From JAYZDP01 sp036337765 (lineage in GTDB: Bacteria; Acidobacteriota; Thermoanaerobaculia; Multivoradales; Multivoraceae), in NCBI GenBank assembly GCA_036337765.1, contig JAYZDP010000165.1, forward strand, positions 1 to 25,089: 25,089 nt of DNA, given 5' to 3'. The position numbers were made by a program, and so were the translations under genes. Shown here one piece after another: positions 16,707 to 24,774 of this stretch (positions within the stretch are counted from its first letter, which is position 1; each line of letters begins with the position of its first letter). The notes under the pieces are model-generated. The model was given only the letters and a program-made list of their open reading frames with translations. It had not been told where the DNA came from and did not search any database.

Positions 16707-17497
16707 TTGAGCCAGCGTTTCCTGCGCTTGTAGTGCTTCACGTCGCGGTACGACTTGCGCTGCCCGACCTCGGTGAGCCCGAGGTAGAACTCCTTGACGT
16801 CCTCGTTGGAGCGCAGCACGTCGGGCTCTCCTTCGAGCACCACCCGGCCGCCCTCCATGATGTAGCCGTAGTGGGCGATATCGAGCGCAAGGGTCGCGTT
16901 CTGCTCGACCAGCAGGATGGTCGTGCCCTCCTCCTCGTTTATGCGGTGCACGATCTCGAAGATCTCGTGAACGAGCAGCGGCGCCAGTCCGAGGGAAGGC
17001 TCATCGAGAAGCATCACGCGTGGCTGCGCCATCATCGCGCGACCGATGGCGAGCATCTGCTGCTCGCCGCCCGACAAATAGCCGGCCTGCTGCCCTGAAC
17101 GCTCTTTCAGACGGGGGAAGAAGTGATACACCCGACCCAGGCTCTGGCGCACGTTGCCGCGGTCCTTACGGGTGTAGGCACCGGCCTGCAGATTCTCCTC
17201 CGCCGAGAGATGTTCGAAGACCCGACGGCCCTCCATCACCTGGAAGATGCCGCGGCGCACGATGTCCTCAGCCGGAAGGTCGTGGATCTCGTCGCCCTCG
17301 AGCTCGATCGAGCCGTCGGTCACCTCGCCGTCCTCGGGCTTGAGAAGGCCCGAGATCGCCTTGAGCGTCGTCGATTTGCCGGCGCCATTGGTGCCGAGAA
17401 GCGCCGCGATCTTGCCCTCCACGACCTCCAACGAAAGTCCCTTCAGGACCAGGATCACGTCGTTGTAAATGACCTCGACGTTGTTGAGACTCAACAT
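16703..17497 (-). CDS. livF: Liv-type ABC transporter ATP-binding protein (LivF class)
   Basis: 264 aa from ATG 17497, which gives the normal MLSLNNVEVIYND start; a 47-residue upward extension is in frame but overlaps livK and lacks family features. Walker A GTNGAGKST lies near residues 35-43, signature YLSGGEQQM near 145, Walker B MLLDEPSLGLAP near 165, and the switch histidine is replaced by LLVEQN as in LivF. A basic C-terminal tail (YRDVKHYKRRKRWLN) extends beyond E. coli LivF. Together with LivG it would energise the LivHM channel. It is 13 bp after livK and overlaps the DUF3500 start by four bases. Confidence 0.9.
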   Translation of the reverse strand: MLSLNNVEVIYNDVILVLKGLSLEVVEGKIAALLGTNGAGKSTTLKAISGLLKPEDGEVTDGSIELEGDEIHDLPAEDIVRRGIFQVMEGRRVFEHLSAEENLQAGAYTRKDRGNVRQSLGRVYHFFPRLKERSGQQAGYLSGGEQQMLAIGRAMMAQPRVMLLDEPSLGLAPLLVHEIFEIVHRINEEEGTTILLVEQNATLALDIAHYGYIMEGGRVVLEGEPDVLRSNEDVKEFYLGLTEVGQRKSYRDVKHYKRRKRWLN

Positions 17498-17510
17498 CGG
17501 GACACCAGGA

Positions 17511-18704
17511 TCAGGTGCCCCACGATGTGGAACGAAAGTCGGTGAGCTGGGACCACGAGCCATCGACGATTTCGTACAGACGCATGCTGCGCATGCCGCG
17601 GTGGTCGGCCGGGCCGAGGGTGACGGGCTCGGTGACACCGCCGGTATCGAAGTCGCGGATCGACTCCATCTGCGTCCGGATGTTCGGGCCGGAGAGCTCT
17701 TGCCCCGCGGCCACCGTGCGCCGGATGCCCTCGAGCATGAGACGCATCATCGTCCAACCCTGGCCGTAGAGCAGGCCACCCTGTTCGATCGAGCCACCCT
17801 TCGAGGCCAGAAACGCGGCCGCCTCGTCCAGGCCGGTGATGCCCTCGCCCGGCGGCGAAAAGGTCACGGCGCCGACCAGGCCTTCCGCCGCCTCACCAGC
17901 CAGGTCGGTGAGGACCCGGTTCGTGCACCAGTTGAGACAAAAGAACTTCGCGTCGACTCCGAGACTTGCCGCGTTCTTGAGCGCCACGGACGCGGGGCCC
18001 GAGGTGTTATTGAAGACGATGTACTGCGCGCCCGACTTCCGGATGTTGGTCAGCTCGGCGGTGAAATCGGTATTGCCGCGCGCCATCTCGACACTGGTGA
18101 GCGCAATGCCCTTCGACTCCGCATAGTCGCGGCCGCCTTGCTCGAGCGGCGAGACCCCGAACGGGCTCGGATGGTGCATCAGTGCCACCGCTGCCGAGCC
18201 TCCTTCGTGATGCTCGGCGATGTAGTCGAGGAGGATGATGAACTGATCGCTGTAGCTGGTACCGAGCAGGAAGTTGTAGGGCGCCTCCGCCGGATCGCCC
18301 AGAACGTGCGAGAACGAGGCGGAAGCGAAGGGAATCTTGTCGTCGGCGATGCGGCCGCGCAGCGCCTCGGTGTCGCCCGTGCCCCAGCCCATGAAGGCCA
18401 CCACGCCCTCCTGGACGAACTGCGAGTAGAGCTGCTCGGCAACGTCGACCTTGTACTGGTAGTCCTGGAAGATCAGATCGACCTGCCGGCCCTCGAGCCC
18501 ACCCTTGGCGTTGACCCACTCCACATAGTCACGAAGCCCTTCAGAGAAGGTCGTCCCCACGTCCGACGTGGGCCCGGTCAAATCGAAGATCGCGCCGACC
18601 TTGATCGCGCCGGTACCGTCGTCGACCTCGGCATCGCCCCCTCCGCCGCACGCAACCAGCGCCGCGATCGCCAACAAAGGAAACAGCGTGAGTGCTCTCG
18701 TCAT
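17511..18704 (-). CDS. livK: Liv-type ABC transporter substrate-binding lipoprotein
   Basis: 397 aa, ATG 18704 with an AGGAGGTG ribosome-binding site eight bases upstream. The signal peptide ends in lipobox LVAC (C19). The mature protein starts IKVGAIFDLTGPTSDVG, the usual opening of periplasmic type I binding proteins of the branched-chain amino acid group. A typical hinge and second lobe follow (NTDFTAELTNIRKSGAQYIVFNN). Its ligand is not readable; the acyl-CoA ligase in the operon suggests a hydrophobic carboxylate, as in related systems for aromatic or fatty acids. It follows a 245-bp gap from livM and so may have its own transcript level. Confidence 0.9.
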   Translation of the reverse strand: MTRALTLFPLLAIAALVACGGGGDAEVDDGTGAIKVGAIFDLTGPTSDVGTTFSEGLRDYVEWVNAKGGLEGRQVDLIFQDYQYKVDVAEQLYSQFVQEGVVAFMGWGTGDTEALRGRIADDKIPFASASFSHVLGDPAEAPYNFLLGTSYSDQFIILLDYIAEHHEGGSAAVALMHHPSPFGVSPLEQGGRDYAESKGIALTSVEMARGNTDFTAELTNIRKSGAQYIVFNNTSGPASVALKNAASLGVDAKFFCLNWCTNRVLTDLAGEAAEGLVGAVTFSPPGEGITGLDEAAAFLASKGGSIEQGGLLYGQGWTMMRLMLEGIRRTVAAGQELSGPNIRTQMESIRDFDTGGVTEPVTLGPADHRGMRSMRLYEIVDGSWSQLTDFRSTSWGT

Positions 18705-18949
18705 CGACCTTCACCTCCTGCGAATGGAGACCGGAGTCTACCGGACCGATTCACTCCCCGGAGGCCCCGCCAGCTCAACACGCGGGCCCAACAGCCAAGC
18801 AAACCACCGGTCCCTCGCGGGATCGGACACGTCCCATCCGAGCCTGCGCGGCGAGCGCCCCCCGGAGGGACAGCAACACTAGCGGGGGTTGCTGTATGAG
18901 CGCGCTCAAGACTCGACGCCTCCGGAAACAGTGACTACAGCGACCCCCG
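18705..18949. other. 245-bp intergenic region between livM and livK
   Basis: No convincing gene is seen in it. It holds most of the inverted repeat described separately (18880-18952), the strong livK ribosome-binding site, and a weak minus-strand -10-like TAGACT at 18740-18735 without a good -35 box. Confidence 0.6.
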
Positions 18950-18952
18950 CTA
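18880..18952. repeat. 17-bp inverted repeat with an inner 12-bp palindrome after livM
   Basis: The arms 18880-18896 and 18936-18952 match as inverted copies (TAGCGGGGGTTGCTGTA against TAGCGGGGGTCGCTGTA) with one transition, which a G-U pair tolerates. The 39-base interior contains TGAGCGCGCTCA (18897-18908), itself a perfect palindrome next to the left arm. The right arm includes the livM stop codon. A strong stem here could stop or stabilise the upstream mRNA and so raise livK relative to the permeases. No T-run follows. Confidence 0.7.
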
Positions 18953-19993
18953 ATACGAGAAGGGCCAGACCTTGAAGTAGTCCTTGATGTTGCGCCAAAG
19001 CTTCGCCAGACCCTCGGGCTCGAGTACGAGGAAAAGGATGATGACGATTCCAAAGACCGCCTGCTGAATCGAAGGCAACAGCGCCACCAGCTCGGGTGCG
19101 GTGCCCTGCAGGCTGCGCCCGAGGGTGTTGATCATTGCGGGCAGCAGCACCATGAAAGCGGCGCCGAAGAAGGAGCCGCTGATGGTGCCGAGCCCACCGA
19201 TGATGATCATCGCCAGGTACAGGATCGAGGTCTCGATCGTGAAGCGCTCCCAGGTGACGATCGTTCGGTAGTGGGCGATGAGCGCGCCGGAGAGGCCGAC
19301 GAAGAACGACGAGGTGGCAAAGCTCACCAGCTTGTACTTGAAGACGTTCACCCCGATAGCCGACGCCGCGATGTCCTGGTCGCGGATGGCGACGAACGCG
19401 CGGCCTACTCGGGAACGGAAGAGGTTGGCGACAAACAGCGCCGTCAGCGCGGCGATCACCACCCCGAACCAGTAGAAGCTGAAGTCCCGGTTCAACCGGA
19501 TGCCAAAGAGCTCTGGCGCCGGCAGCACCAGCGCCTCGGTACCGCCGGTGAGCGCGGTCCAGTGCGTCACCACCCACTCCACGACCTGCTGCGCGGCAAG
19601 GGTGGCGATGGCGAGATACAGACCCTTGAGGCGCAGTGAGGGGAGACCGAAGAGCAGGCCGACGGCTGCCGACATGAGGCTCGCAACGATGATCGAGAGA
19701 TAGAACGGAATGTCGAAACGGGCGGTCAGGATGCCGCTGGTGTAGGCACCCACCGCCATGAACGCACCCTGCCCCATCGAGATCTGGCCGGTGTAGCCGA
19801 CCAGGATGTTCAGTCCCAGGGCCCCGACCGTGGCGATCGCGATCTGGTTGGCGAGATTCAGCCAGTAGTTCGACGCGACGAACGGAAAGACGAGCACGGC
19901 GACGACGAAGATCGCCATTCGCATCTTCTCGAGCGGCAGGCGCCGTAGCGCCATGTCGCGCCGATAGTCACTGAAAAAGACGCCGGATTCCAT
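18950..19993 (-). CDS. livM: Liv-type ABC transporter permease (LivM class)
   Basis: 347 aa. After a polar N-terminus (about 28 residues) multiple membrane helices follow, with the LivM signature NILVGYTGQISMGQGAFMAVGAY near residues 61-83. The EAA-like cytoplasmic loop is FVAIRDQDIAASAIGVNVFKYK. It forms the heterodimeric channel with LivH, whose stop is six bases upstream of this start. Length is normal for the family. Confidence 0.92.
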   Translation of the reverse strand: MESGVFFSDYRRDMALRRLPLEKMRMAIFVVAVLVFPFVASNYWLNLANQIAIATVGALGLNILVGYTGQISMGQGAFMAVGAYTSGILTARFDIPFYLSIIVASLMSAAVGLLFGLPSLRLKGLYLAIATLAAQQVVEWVVTHWTALTGGTEALVLPAPELFGIRLNRDFSFYWFGVVIAALTALFVANLFRSRVGRAFVAIRDQDIAASAIGVNVFKYKLVSFATSSFFVGLSGALIAHYRTIVTWERFTIETSILYLAMIIIGGLGTISGSFFGAAFMVLLPAMINTLGRSLQGTAPELVALLPSIQQAVFGIVIILFLVLEPEGLAKLWRNIKDYFKVWPFSY

Positions 19994-19999
19994 GCTCGA

Positions 20000-20872
20000 C
20001 TACACCCTCTCGATGATGACCTTGCCGAACAGTCCGTAGGGCCGGACCATCAGCACCAGCACCAGCACGATGAAGGGCACGATCAGGTTCAGCCCGTGGC
20101 CGATGTAGCCGCCGGTGTAGGACTCCAACAGGCCGATGATCGCCCCGCCGATGATGGCGCCCGAGATCGAATCGAGGCCGCCCAGGATCACGACCGGAAA
20201 CACGCGCAGGCCGACGCCCGAGATGTCGTGGCTGACGCCGACCAGGTTCGCGACCATGATTCCGCCGACTGCCGCCGTGCCCGCCGCCATCGCCCAGGCA
20301 ACGGCCAAGACCCGCTTGATACTGATGCCCATCGACAGCGCCGCCTGCTGATCGTCGGCGATCGCGCGCATGGCGATGCCGTCGCGTGTGTAGCGGAAAA
20401 AGAGCGTGAGCAGCACCAAAAGTGCGCCGGCGATAAAGATCGACAGCAGCCGGTCAGCCCCAAGCACGACCCCGCCGAGCACAAACTGCCCGGACGGAAT
20501 GAAGTTCGGGAAGGCCTTCGGCTGCGCTCCCCACACACCGTGCACGACCGCCTTGAGCACGCTCTGCAGCCCGATGGTCACCATGATCATAGAGATGATC
20601 GGCTCGCCGATGAGCGGTCGCAGCACGAGGCGCTCGACCACAAGGCCCAGCACCAGCGCAGTCGCCATGGTCAAGAGAACTCCGATCGACCACGGCAGCC
20701 CGAACTGGGCGATGAAGGCAAAGGCCAGATAGGCGCCGAAGAGCAAGAATTCTCCCTGCGCGAAGTTGATGACGTCGGAAGCCTTGTAGATGATGACGAA
20801 GCCGGTCGCGACGAGCGCGTAGACCATGCCGTTCGAGACACCGGAGAAGGTCAGCTGCAGAAAGACATCCAT
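20000..20872 (-). CDS. livH: Liv-type ABC transporter permease (LivH class)
   Basis: 290 aa with about eight membrane helices. The N-terminal SGVSNGMVYALVATGFVIIY and ASDVINFAQGEFLLFGAY blocks are characteristic of LivH. The EAA-like loop reads GIAMRAIADDQQAALSMGIS. The start lies two bases after the acyl-CoA synthetase stop, indicating one transcript and coupled translation. It pairs with LivM. Confidence 0.92.
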   Translation of the reverse strand: MDVFLQLTFSGVSNGMVYALVATGFVIIYKASDVINFAQGEFLLFGAYLAFAFIAQFGLPWSIGVLLTMATALVLGLVVERLVLRPLIGEPIISMIMVTIGLQSVLKAVVHGVWGAQPKAFPNFIPSGQFVLGGVVLGADRLLSIFIAGALLVLLTLFFRYTRDGIAMRAIADDQQAALSMGISIKRVLAVAWAMAAGTAAVGGIMVANLVGVSHDISGVGLRVFPVVILGGLDSISGAIIGGAIIGLLESYTGGYIGHGLNLIVPFIVLVLVLMVRPYGLFGKVIIERV

Positions 20873-20874
20873 GG

Positions 20875-22806
20875 TCAGTCGACCTCCACCGGTACACGCA
20901 GGCTCTCGATTCGCAGCTCGGTGCGAGTCACCGCGGTGCGGCCGTCCTGGTAGGTGATCTCGGTCTCGACCGCCACCTTGTCGTCATCGCGGTACAGCGC
21001 ATCGACAATGACGTTGTAGCGCTCGGCCACGAAACGTCGGCGCACCTTGCGGGTGCGGGTGAGCTCGGCATCGTCGGCGTCGAGCTCCTTGTGAAGCAAG
21101 AGAAAGCGGCAGATCCGTGCCGCCTCGGGCAGATCGTCGCACATGCGGTCGACGTGCTCCTTGACCAGCTCATAGACACCCTCCTTCTGCGCCAGATCGG
21201 TGAAGGTCGTGTAGGGCACCTGGTTCTTCTCGGCCCATTTACCGGCATTGGCGTAGTCGATCGTGATCATCGAGGTGACGAACGGGTAATCGCCGCCCCC
21301 GAACACCACCGCCTCACGCACGTAGGGAGAGAACTTGAGCTTGTTCTCGATGAACTGCGGTGAGAACTTGGTGCCGTCGGCCAGGGTCATCACATCCTTG
21401 GCACGGTCGATGACGATCAGGTGCCCGTCGTCGTCGGTGTAGCCGGCGTCGCCCGAATAGAGCCAGCCATCGATCAGAGTCTCTGAGGTGGCCTCTGGGT
21501 TGTTGTAGTAGCCCATGAAAACCGCGGGGCTACGGGTCAGGATCTCGCCATTGTCCGCGACACGGATCTCGGTGCCTGGCACCGGCACGCCGACGGTCGA
21601 GAACTTGATGTCCCCGTCGCGATGGGCCACCGAGATCCCCGACACCTCGGTCTGGCCGTAGATCTGCTTCAGGTTCACGCCCATGGCGTGGAAGAAACGG
21701 AAGATGTCGGGCCCCAGAGCGGCACCGCCGGTGTAGGCGTGCTCGAGGCGGCGAAGGCCGAGCTTGTCCTTGATCCAAAAGAAGCAACACAGATCGGCGA
21801 GCTTGTTCTTGAAGCCCAGCCAGGGCCCGACGGGCTCGCCCGCCAAGCGCCTGTCCGCGGCCTCGTAACCGATCTTCATCGCCCGATCGAAGATCTTGCG
21901 CTTCAGCCACGATGTGTCTTCGATCTTGACCTGGATGTCGGAAACCATGTTCTCCCAGATACGCGGCGGCGAGAACAGCATCTGAGGACCGATCTCCTTG
22001 AGGTTTTCCGGTACGGTCTCGGGCTCCTCCGGGAAGCAGACCTTGAAGCCGACGTACAGCGCCCACGAGATCGAGAGCATCTGCTCGCCGATCCACGGTA
22101 GCGGCAGCAGCGACAGGAACTCGTCTTCGGGCTTCGCGGGGTCGATCTCCTGGATGCTGTGCGCCATCACCACGAGGTTGCGGTGCGACAGCATCGCCGC
22201 CTTGGGCTTGCCGGTGGTACCGGAGGTGGTGGCCAGGATCGCCACATCTTCGGCCTTCGTCGCCTCCACAGCCTGCTCGAACTCGCCCGGATGATCCGAC
22301 ACCCGCTCTCGACCCAGCGCCTCGACCTCCTCGAACTCCATCAGCAGCTCGTCGTCATAGGACCGCAGTCCCCGCGGGTCGTAGTAGATGACCTTGCGAA
22401 TGCCAGTCAGCTGGTCGCGAACCTCGAACACCTTGTCGACCTGCTCCTGATCCTCGGCGACCACGAAGACCGCGTCGCAGAAGTCGACCAGGTACTGCAC
22501 CTCGTCGGGCACCGAGTCCTGATAGACACCCATCGCGACGCCGCCGACCGCCTGCGTACCGATCTCCGCGATCACCCACTCGGGCCGGTTGTCGCCGAGA
22601 ATCGCCACTTTGTCGCCAGGCACGAGGCCGAGCGAGACCAGCCCCATGGCGAAGTCCCGGACCCGGTCGAGGTAGTCCTGCCAGGTAAAGCTCTGCCAGA
22701 TACCGAACTCCTTCTCGCGCAGGGCGATCTCGCTCCCGCGCGTGCGGGCCTGTTGCACCAGAAGCTTCGGCAGCGTGCCGACTTCGCCCGGATTCGTGTC
22801 GCTCAA
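20875..22806 (-). CDS. Long-chain acyl-CoA synthetase / AMP-binding ligase
   Basis: 643 aa from a TTG at 22806 that overlaps the livG stop as TTGA; the frame stays open upstream but there it only mirrors livG. The product begins SDTNPGEVGTLPKLLVQQ, the usual opening for this subfamily. Motifs: P-loop TTSGTTGKPKAAMLSH (about 189-204), IYGQTE in the middle, YSGDAGYTDDDGHLIVIDRAKDV (about 448-470), and the C-terminal lid with IENKLK and RTRKVRRR. It converts a fatty or aromatic acid to its CoA ester using ATP. Placement between livG and livH couples uptake with activation. Confidence 0.92.
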   Translation of the reverse strand: MSDTNPGEVGTLPKLLVQQARTRGSEIALREKEFGIWQSFTWQDYLDRVRDFAMGLVSLGLVPGDKVAILGDNRPEWVIAEIGTQAVGGVAMGVYQDSVPDEVQYLVDFCDAVFVVAEDQEQVDKVFEVRDQLTGIRKVIYYDPRGLRSYDDELLMEFEEVEALGRERVSDHPGEFEQAVEATKAEDVAILATTSGTTGKPKAAMLSHRNLVVMAHSIQEIDPAKPEDEFLSLLPLPWIGEQMLSISWALYVGFKVCFPEEPETVPENLKEIGPQMLFSPPRIWENMVSDIQVKIEDTSWLKRKIFDRAMKIGYEAADRRLAGEPVGPWLGFKNKLADLCCFFWIKDKLGLRRLEHAYTGGAALGPDIFRFFHAMGVNLKQIYGQTEVSGISVAHRDGDIKFSTVGVPVPGTEIRVADNGEILTRSPAVFMGYYNNPEATSETLIDGWLYSGDAGYTDDDGHLIVIDRAKDVMTLADGTKFSPQFIENKLKFSPYVREAVVFGGGDYPFVTSMITIDYANAGKWAEKNQVPYTTFTDLAQKEGVYELVKEHVDRMCDDLPEAARICRFLLLHKELDADDAELTRTRKVRRRFVAERYNVIVDALYRDDDKVAVETEITYQDGRTAVTRTELRIESLRVPVEVD

Positions 22807-23693
22807 CCGGTGCCCTCCTGGCCCAGGTAGGCCTTGACGACCTCCGGATCGGCACGCACATCGTCTGGGGTTCCCGCACCGATGACTTCCCCGAAGTCGA
22901 GCACCACGACCCAGTCGGAGAGATCCATCACTACTCCCATGTCGTGCTCGATGAGCGCCGTCGTCACTCCCCACTCCTCGTTGATGTCGAGGATAAAGCG
23001 GGCCATGTCCTCCTTCTCCTCGGAGTTCATACCGGCCATGGGCTCGTCGAGCAGCAACAGTCGCGGCTCGATCGCCAGCGCGCGCCCGAGCTCGACCCGT
23101 TTCTGCAGCCCGTAGGCCAGCGTGCCCACCGGCTGATGGCGGATGTTCTCGATCTCGAGAAAGTCGATGATCTCCTCGACTCGCCGGCGGCCCTCGATTT
23201 CTTCCTTGCGCTGCCGCCACCAGTACAGGGCCGCGTCGATGAGCCCGCCCTTCATGTGCACTTGACGGCCCAGCATCAGGTTGTCGAGCACACTCATGTG
23301 CGCGAAGAGCTCGATGTTCTGAAAGGAGCGCGCCACTCCGAGCTCGGCGATCTGATGGGGTCGCCGGGTGGTGAGGTCGGTGGCGGCGCTCGAGGCCTCG
23401 GCGTAGAACAGCGCCTCTCCGACCTGAGGTCGGTACAGGCCGCTGATGCAGTTCAACAGGCTCGTTTTACCGGCACCGTTGGGGCCGATGATGGCCACGA
23501 TCTCGCCCTCGTGCACGTCGAGGCTCACATCACGCAACGCATGCACACCACCGAAAGAGAGGCTCAGCCCGCGCACGTCGAGCCGCATCGGAGAATCGCC
23601 GCGTGCGCCTGAACGCACGCCGACGCCAGTGGCAGCGGGACCTTCCTGTTGCGGGGACAAACCGCGCGTTTGACTGGCCGTTTTCTCGCTCAT
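22803..23693 (-). CDS. livG: Liv-type ABC transporter ATP-binding protein (LivG class)
   Basis: 296 aa from ATG 23693. An alternative ATG at 23588 would start right at the conserved MRLDVRGLSLSFGG and remove a 35-residue polar extension; neither has a strong ribosome-binding site. Walker A GPNGAGKTS, LivG-type GVARSFQNIELF, signature LAYGLQKRVELGRALA (Leu where Gln is usual), Walker B LLLLDEPMAGMN and H-loop IEHDMGVVMDL are present. It is the first gene of the operon and overlaps the ligase start by four bases. Confidence 0.9.
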   Translation of the reverse strand: MSEKTASQTRGLSPQQEGPAATGVGVRSGARGDSPMRLDVRGLSLSFGGVHALRDVSLDVHEGEIVAIIGPNGAGKTSLLNCISGLYRPQVGEALFYAEASSAATDLTTRRPHQIAELGVARSFQNIELFAHMSVLDNLMLGRQVHMKGGLIDAALYWWRQRKEEIEGRRRVEEIIDFLEIENIRHQPVGTLAYGLQKRVELGRALAIEPRLLLLDEPMAGMNSEEKEDMARFILDINEEWGVTTALIEHDMGVVMDLSDWVVVLDFGEVIGAGTPDDVRADPEVVKAYLGQEGTG

Positions 23694-23726
23694 TCCGTCT
23701 CAGTCCAGCTAGATCGATGCGGCCGG

Positions 23727-23732
23727 AGAATA
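23727..23732 (-). promoter_or_regulatory. Possible -10 box for the Liv operon
   Basis: TATTCT on the minus strand lies 33 bases before the livG ATG. Seventeen bases further upstream is CTCAAA, only a weak -35 match. It is the best candidate in the 103 bases between livG and the repeat array. Confidence 0.25.
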
Positions 23733-23796
23733 CTGGACTTACGAGGCCATTTGAGAGCCGTGTTTTCCACCTCACTCCGGCTCGTTCCGGGTCCTT

Positions 23797-23829
23797 CTGT
23801 TAGAAGGCTGTTAGATGGCTGTTAGATGG
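23797..23829. repeat. Three tandem 11-bp repeats next to the integrase
   Basis: CTGTTAGAAGG, CTGTTAGATGG, CTGTTAGATGG follow head to tail and end two bases before the integrase stop codon. One base differs in the first copy. Short direct repeats beside an integrase gene are typical of arm-type or attachment-site binding sites, but no second copy of an attachment core is visible in the window. Confidence 0.7.
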
Positions 23830-23831
23830 AG

Positions 23832-24737
23832 CTATCCGACGACGCGGATCATGTCGCGCCGGATGTCGCCGATCGCCGCGTCGAGCTTCTTCATGGCTGA
23901 GGTCGTGTTCTCGCTGAGAATGTGAGCGTAGGTGTCGCCCGTGATCGCGATCGAGCCGTGACCGAGCTGGCGACTAACGTACTTGATGTTCTCGCCTTGA
24001 AAGATCAGGAGCGAGGCGTAGGTGTGCCGCAAGGAGTGCATCTTGAATGTTGACGGCAGCCCCGCGCGTTCTCGGATCTTTGGGAAGACGCGCTTGTACC
24101 ATGTTTCGGGATGAAGGCGCATGCCATCGTCGCGGCGAAAGATGAAGTCACCGTTCTCTCCTGGTCGAGACTCCCGATAGGCCGCTAGGGCTCGCAGAGC
24201 TGCATCAGGCGCGTCCACTGCTCGACGGGAGTTCTTTGTCTTCGGTAACCCCACATACCGCTTCCTGACGGAGCGTCGAACGTGGACGCGGCGCTCCTCG
24301 GTATCGACATCGGACCACTTCAACCCGAGGATCTCTCCTCGACGTAGACCGAGCAGGAGACCGCAGTGGATGATCGCGTTCTCCTCGGGCTGGCCCCGTA
24401 CGGCCCGCAACAGGTCTGCGATCTGATCGCGTTCTAGAAACATCGCCTCCTTGCGCTCCTGTCTGTTCTACAGCGCGAGGTCGGGTATCGAATCGATCGC
24501 GGTGTAGCCCCGACCTTTCGCCCATTTGAGGATGCGATGCAGCACCTTCACGATCAGCGAGTACGTGCTGTGAGTTAGATCGCCGACTTCGATCCGGCGT
24601 GACATCTCGCTCCGCCACTCTCGGGCCCGACTCTCGAGGGCCGTCGATCCGCAACCCCCGAAGGTTGGGATCAGATGCCTATTGACGGCTGAACGATAGG
24701 TACCGGCTGTGCCCGGCTTGATTTCGCCAAGGCGCAC
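23832..24737 (-). pseudogene. Tyrosine recombinase (phage-type integrase), split by an amber codon and N-terminally truncated
   Basis: Two pieces lie in one frame. Piece one (GTG 24737 to TAG 24470-24468) is the SAM-like core-binding domain, with IKPGTAGTYRSAVNRHLIPTFGG and a helical HSTYSLIVKVLHRILKWAKGRG part, ending DSIPDLAL. After the TAG the frame continues NRQERKEAMFLERDQIADLL, the usual linker into the catalytic domain, and a restart ATG exists at 24443. The catalytic domain (203 aa) has all active residues: R34 in GLRRGE, K70, H136-x-x-R139 in HSLRH, H162 in LGHGS and the nucleophile Y172. Upstream of the GTG, FAALADE-like residues stay in frame until TGA TAA, so the arm-binding N-terminus is missing. 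As read, it would make no full integrase unless the amber is suppressed. Confidence 0.85.
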
Positions 24738-24762
24738 TTCATCCGCTAGAGCCGCAAACCCT

Positions 24763-24768
24763 TATCAT
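24763..24768 (+). promoter_or_regulatory. Possible -10 box giving a leaderless mRNA
   Basis: TATCAT lies six bases before the ATG at 24775, so transcription would start at or next to the start codon. No clear -35 hexamer is present at the usual distance. Confidence 0.35.
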
Positions 24769-24774
24769 AAGAGG

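Noticed and set aside
16703..17638. LivF with a longer N-terminus from 17638
   Set aside because: The extra 47 residues are Pro/Ser-rich, overlap the end of livK and lie ahead of the usual MLSLNNVEVIY start.
20875..23220. Acyl-CoA synthetase with a 138-residue N-terminal extension
   Set aside because: The extension is an Arg/Gly-rich out-of-frame reading of livG; the TTG at 22806 gives the normal family start.
23797..23829. CRISPR-like repeats
   Set aside because: The repeats are 11 bp, directly adjacent and without spacers, and no cas gene is near.
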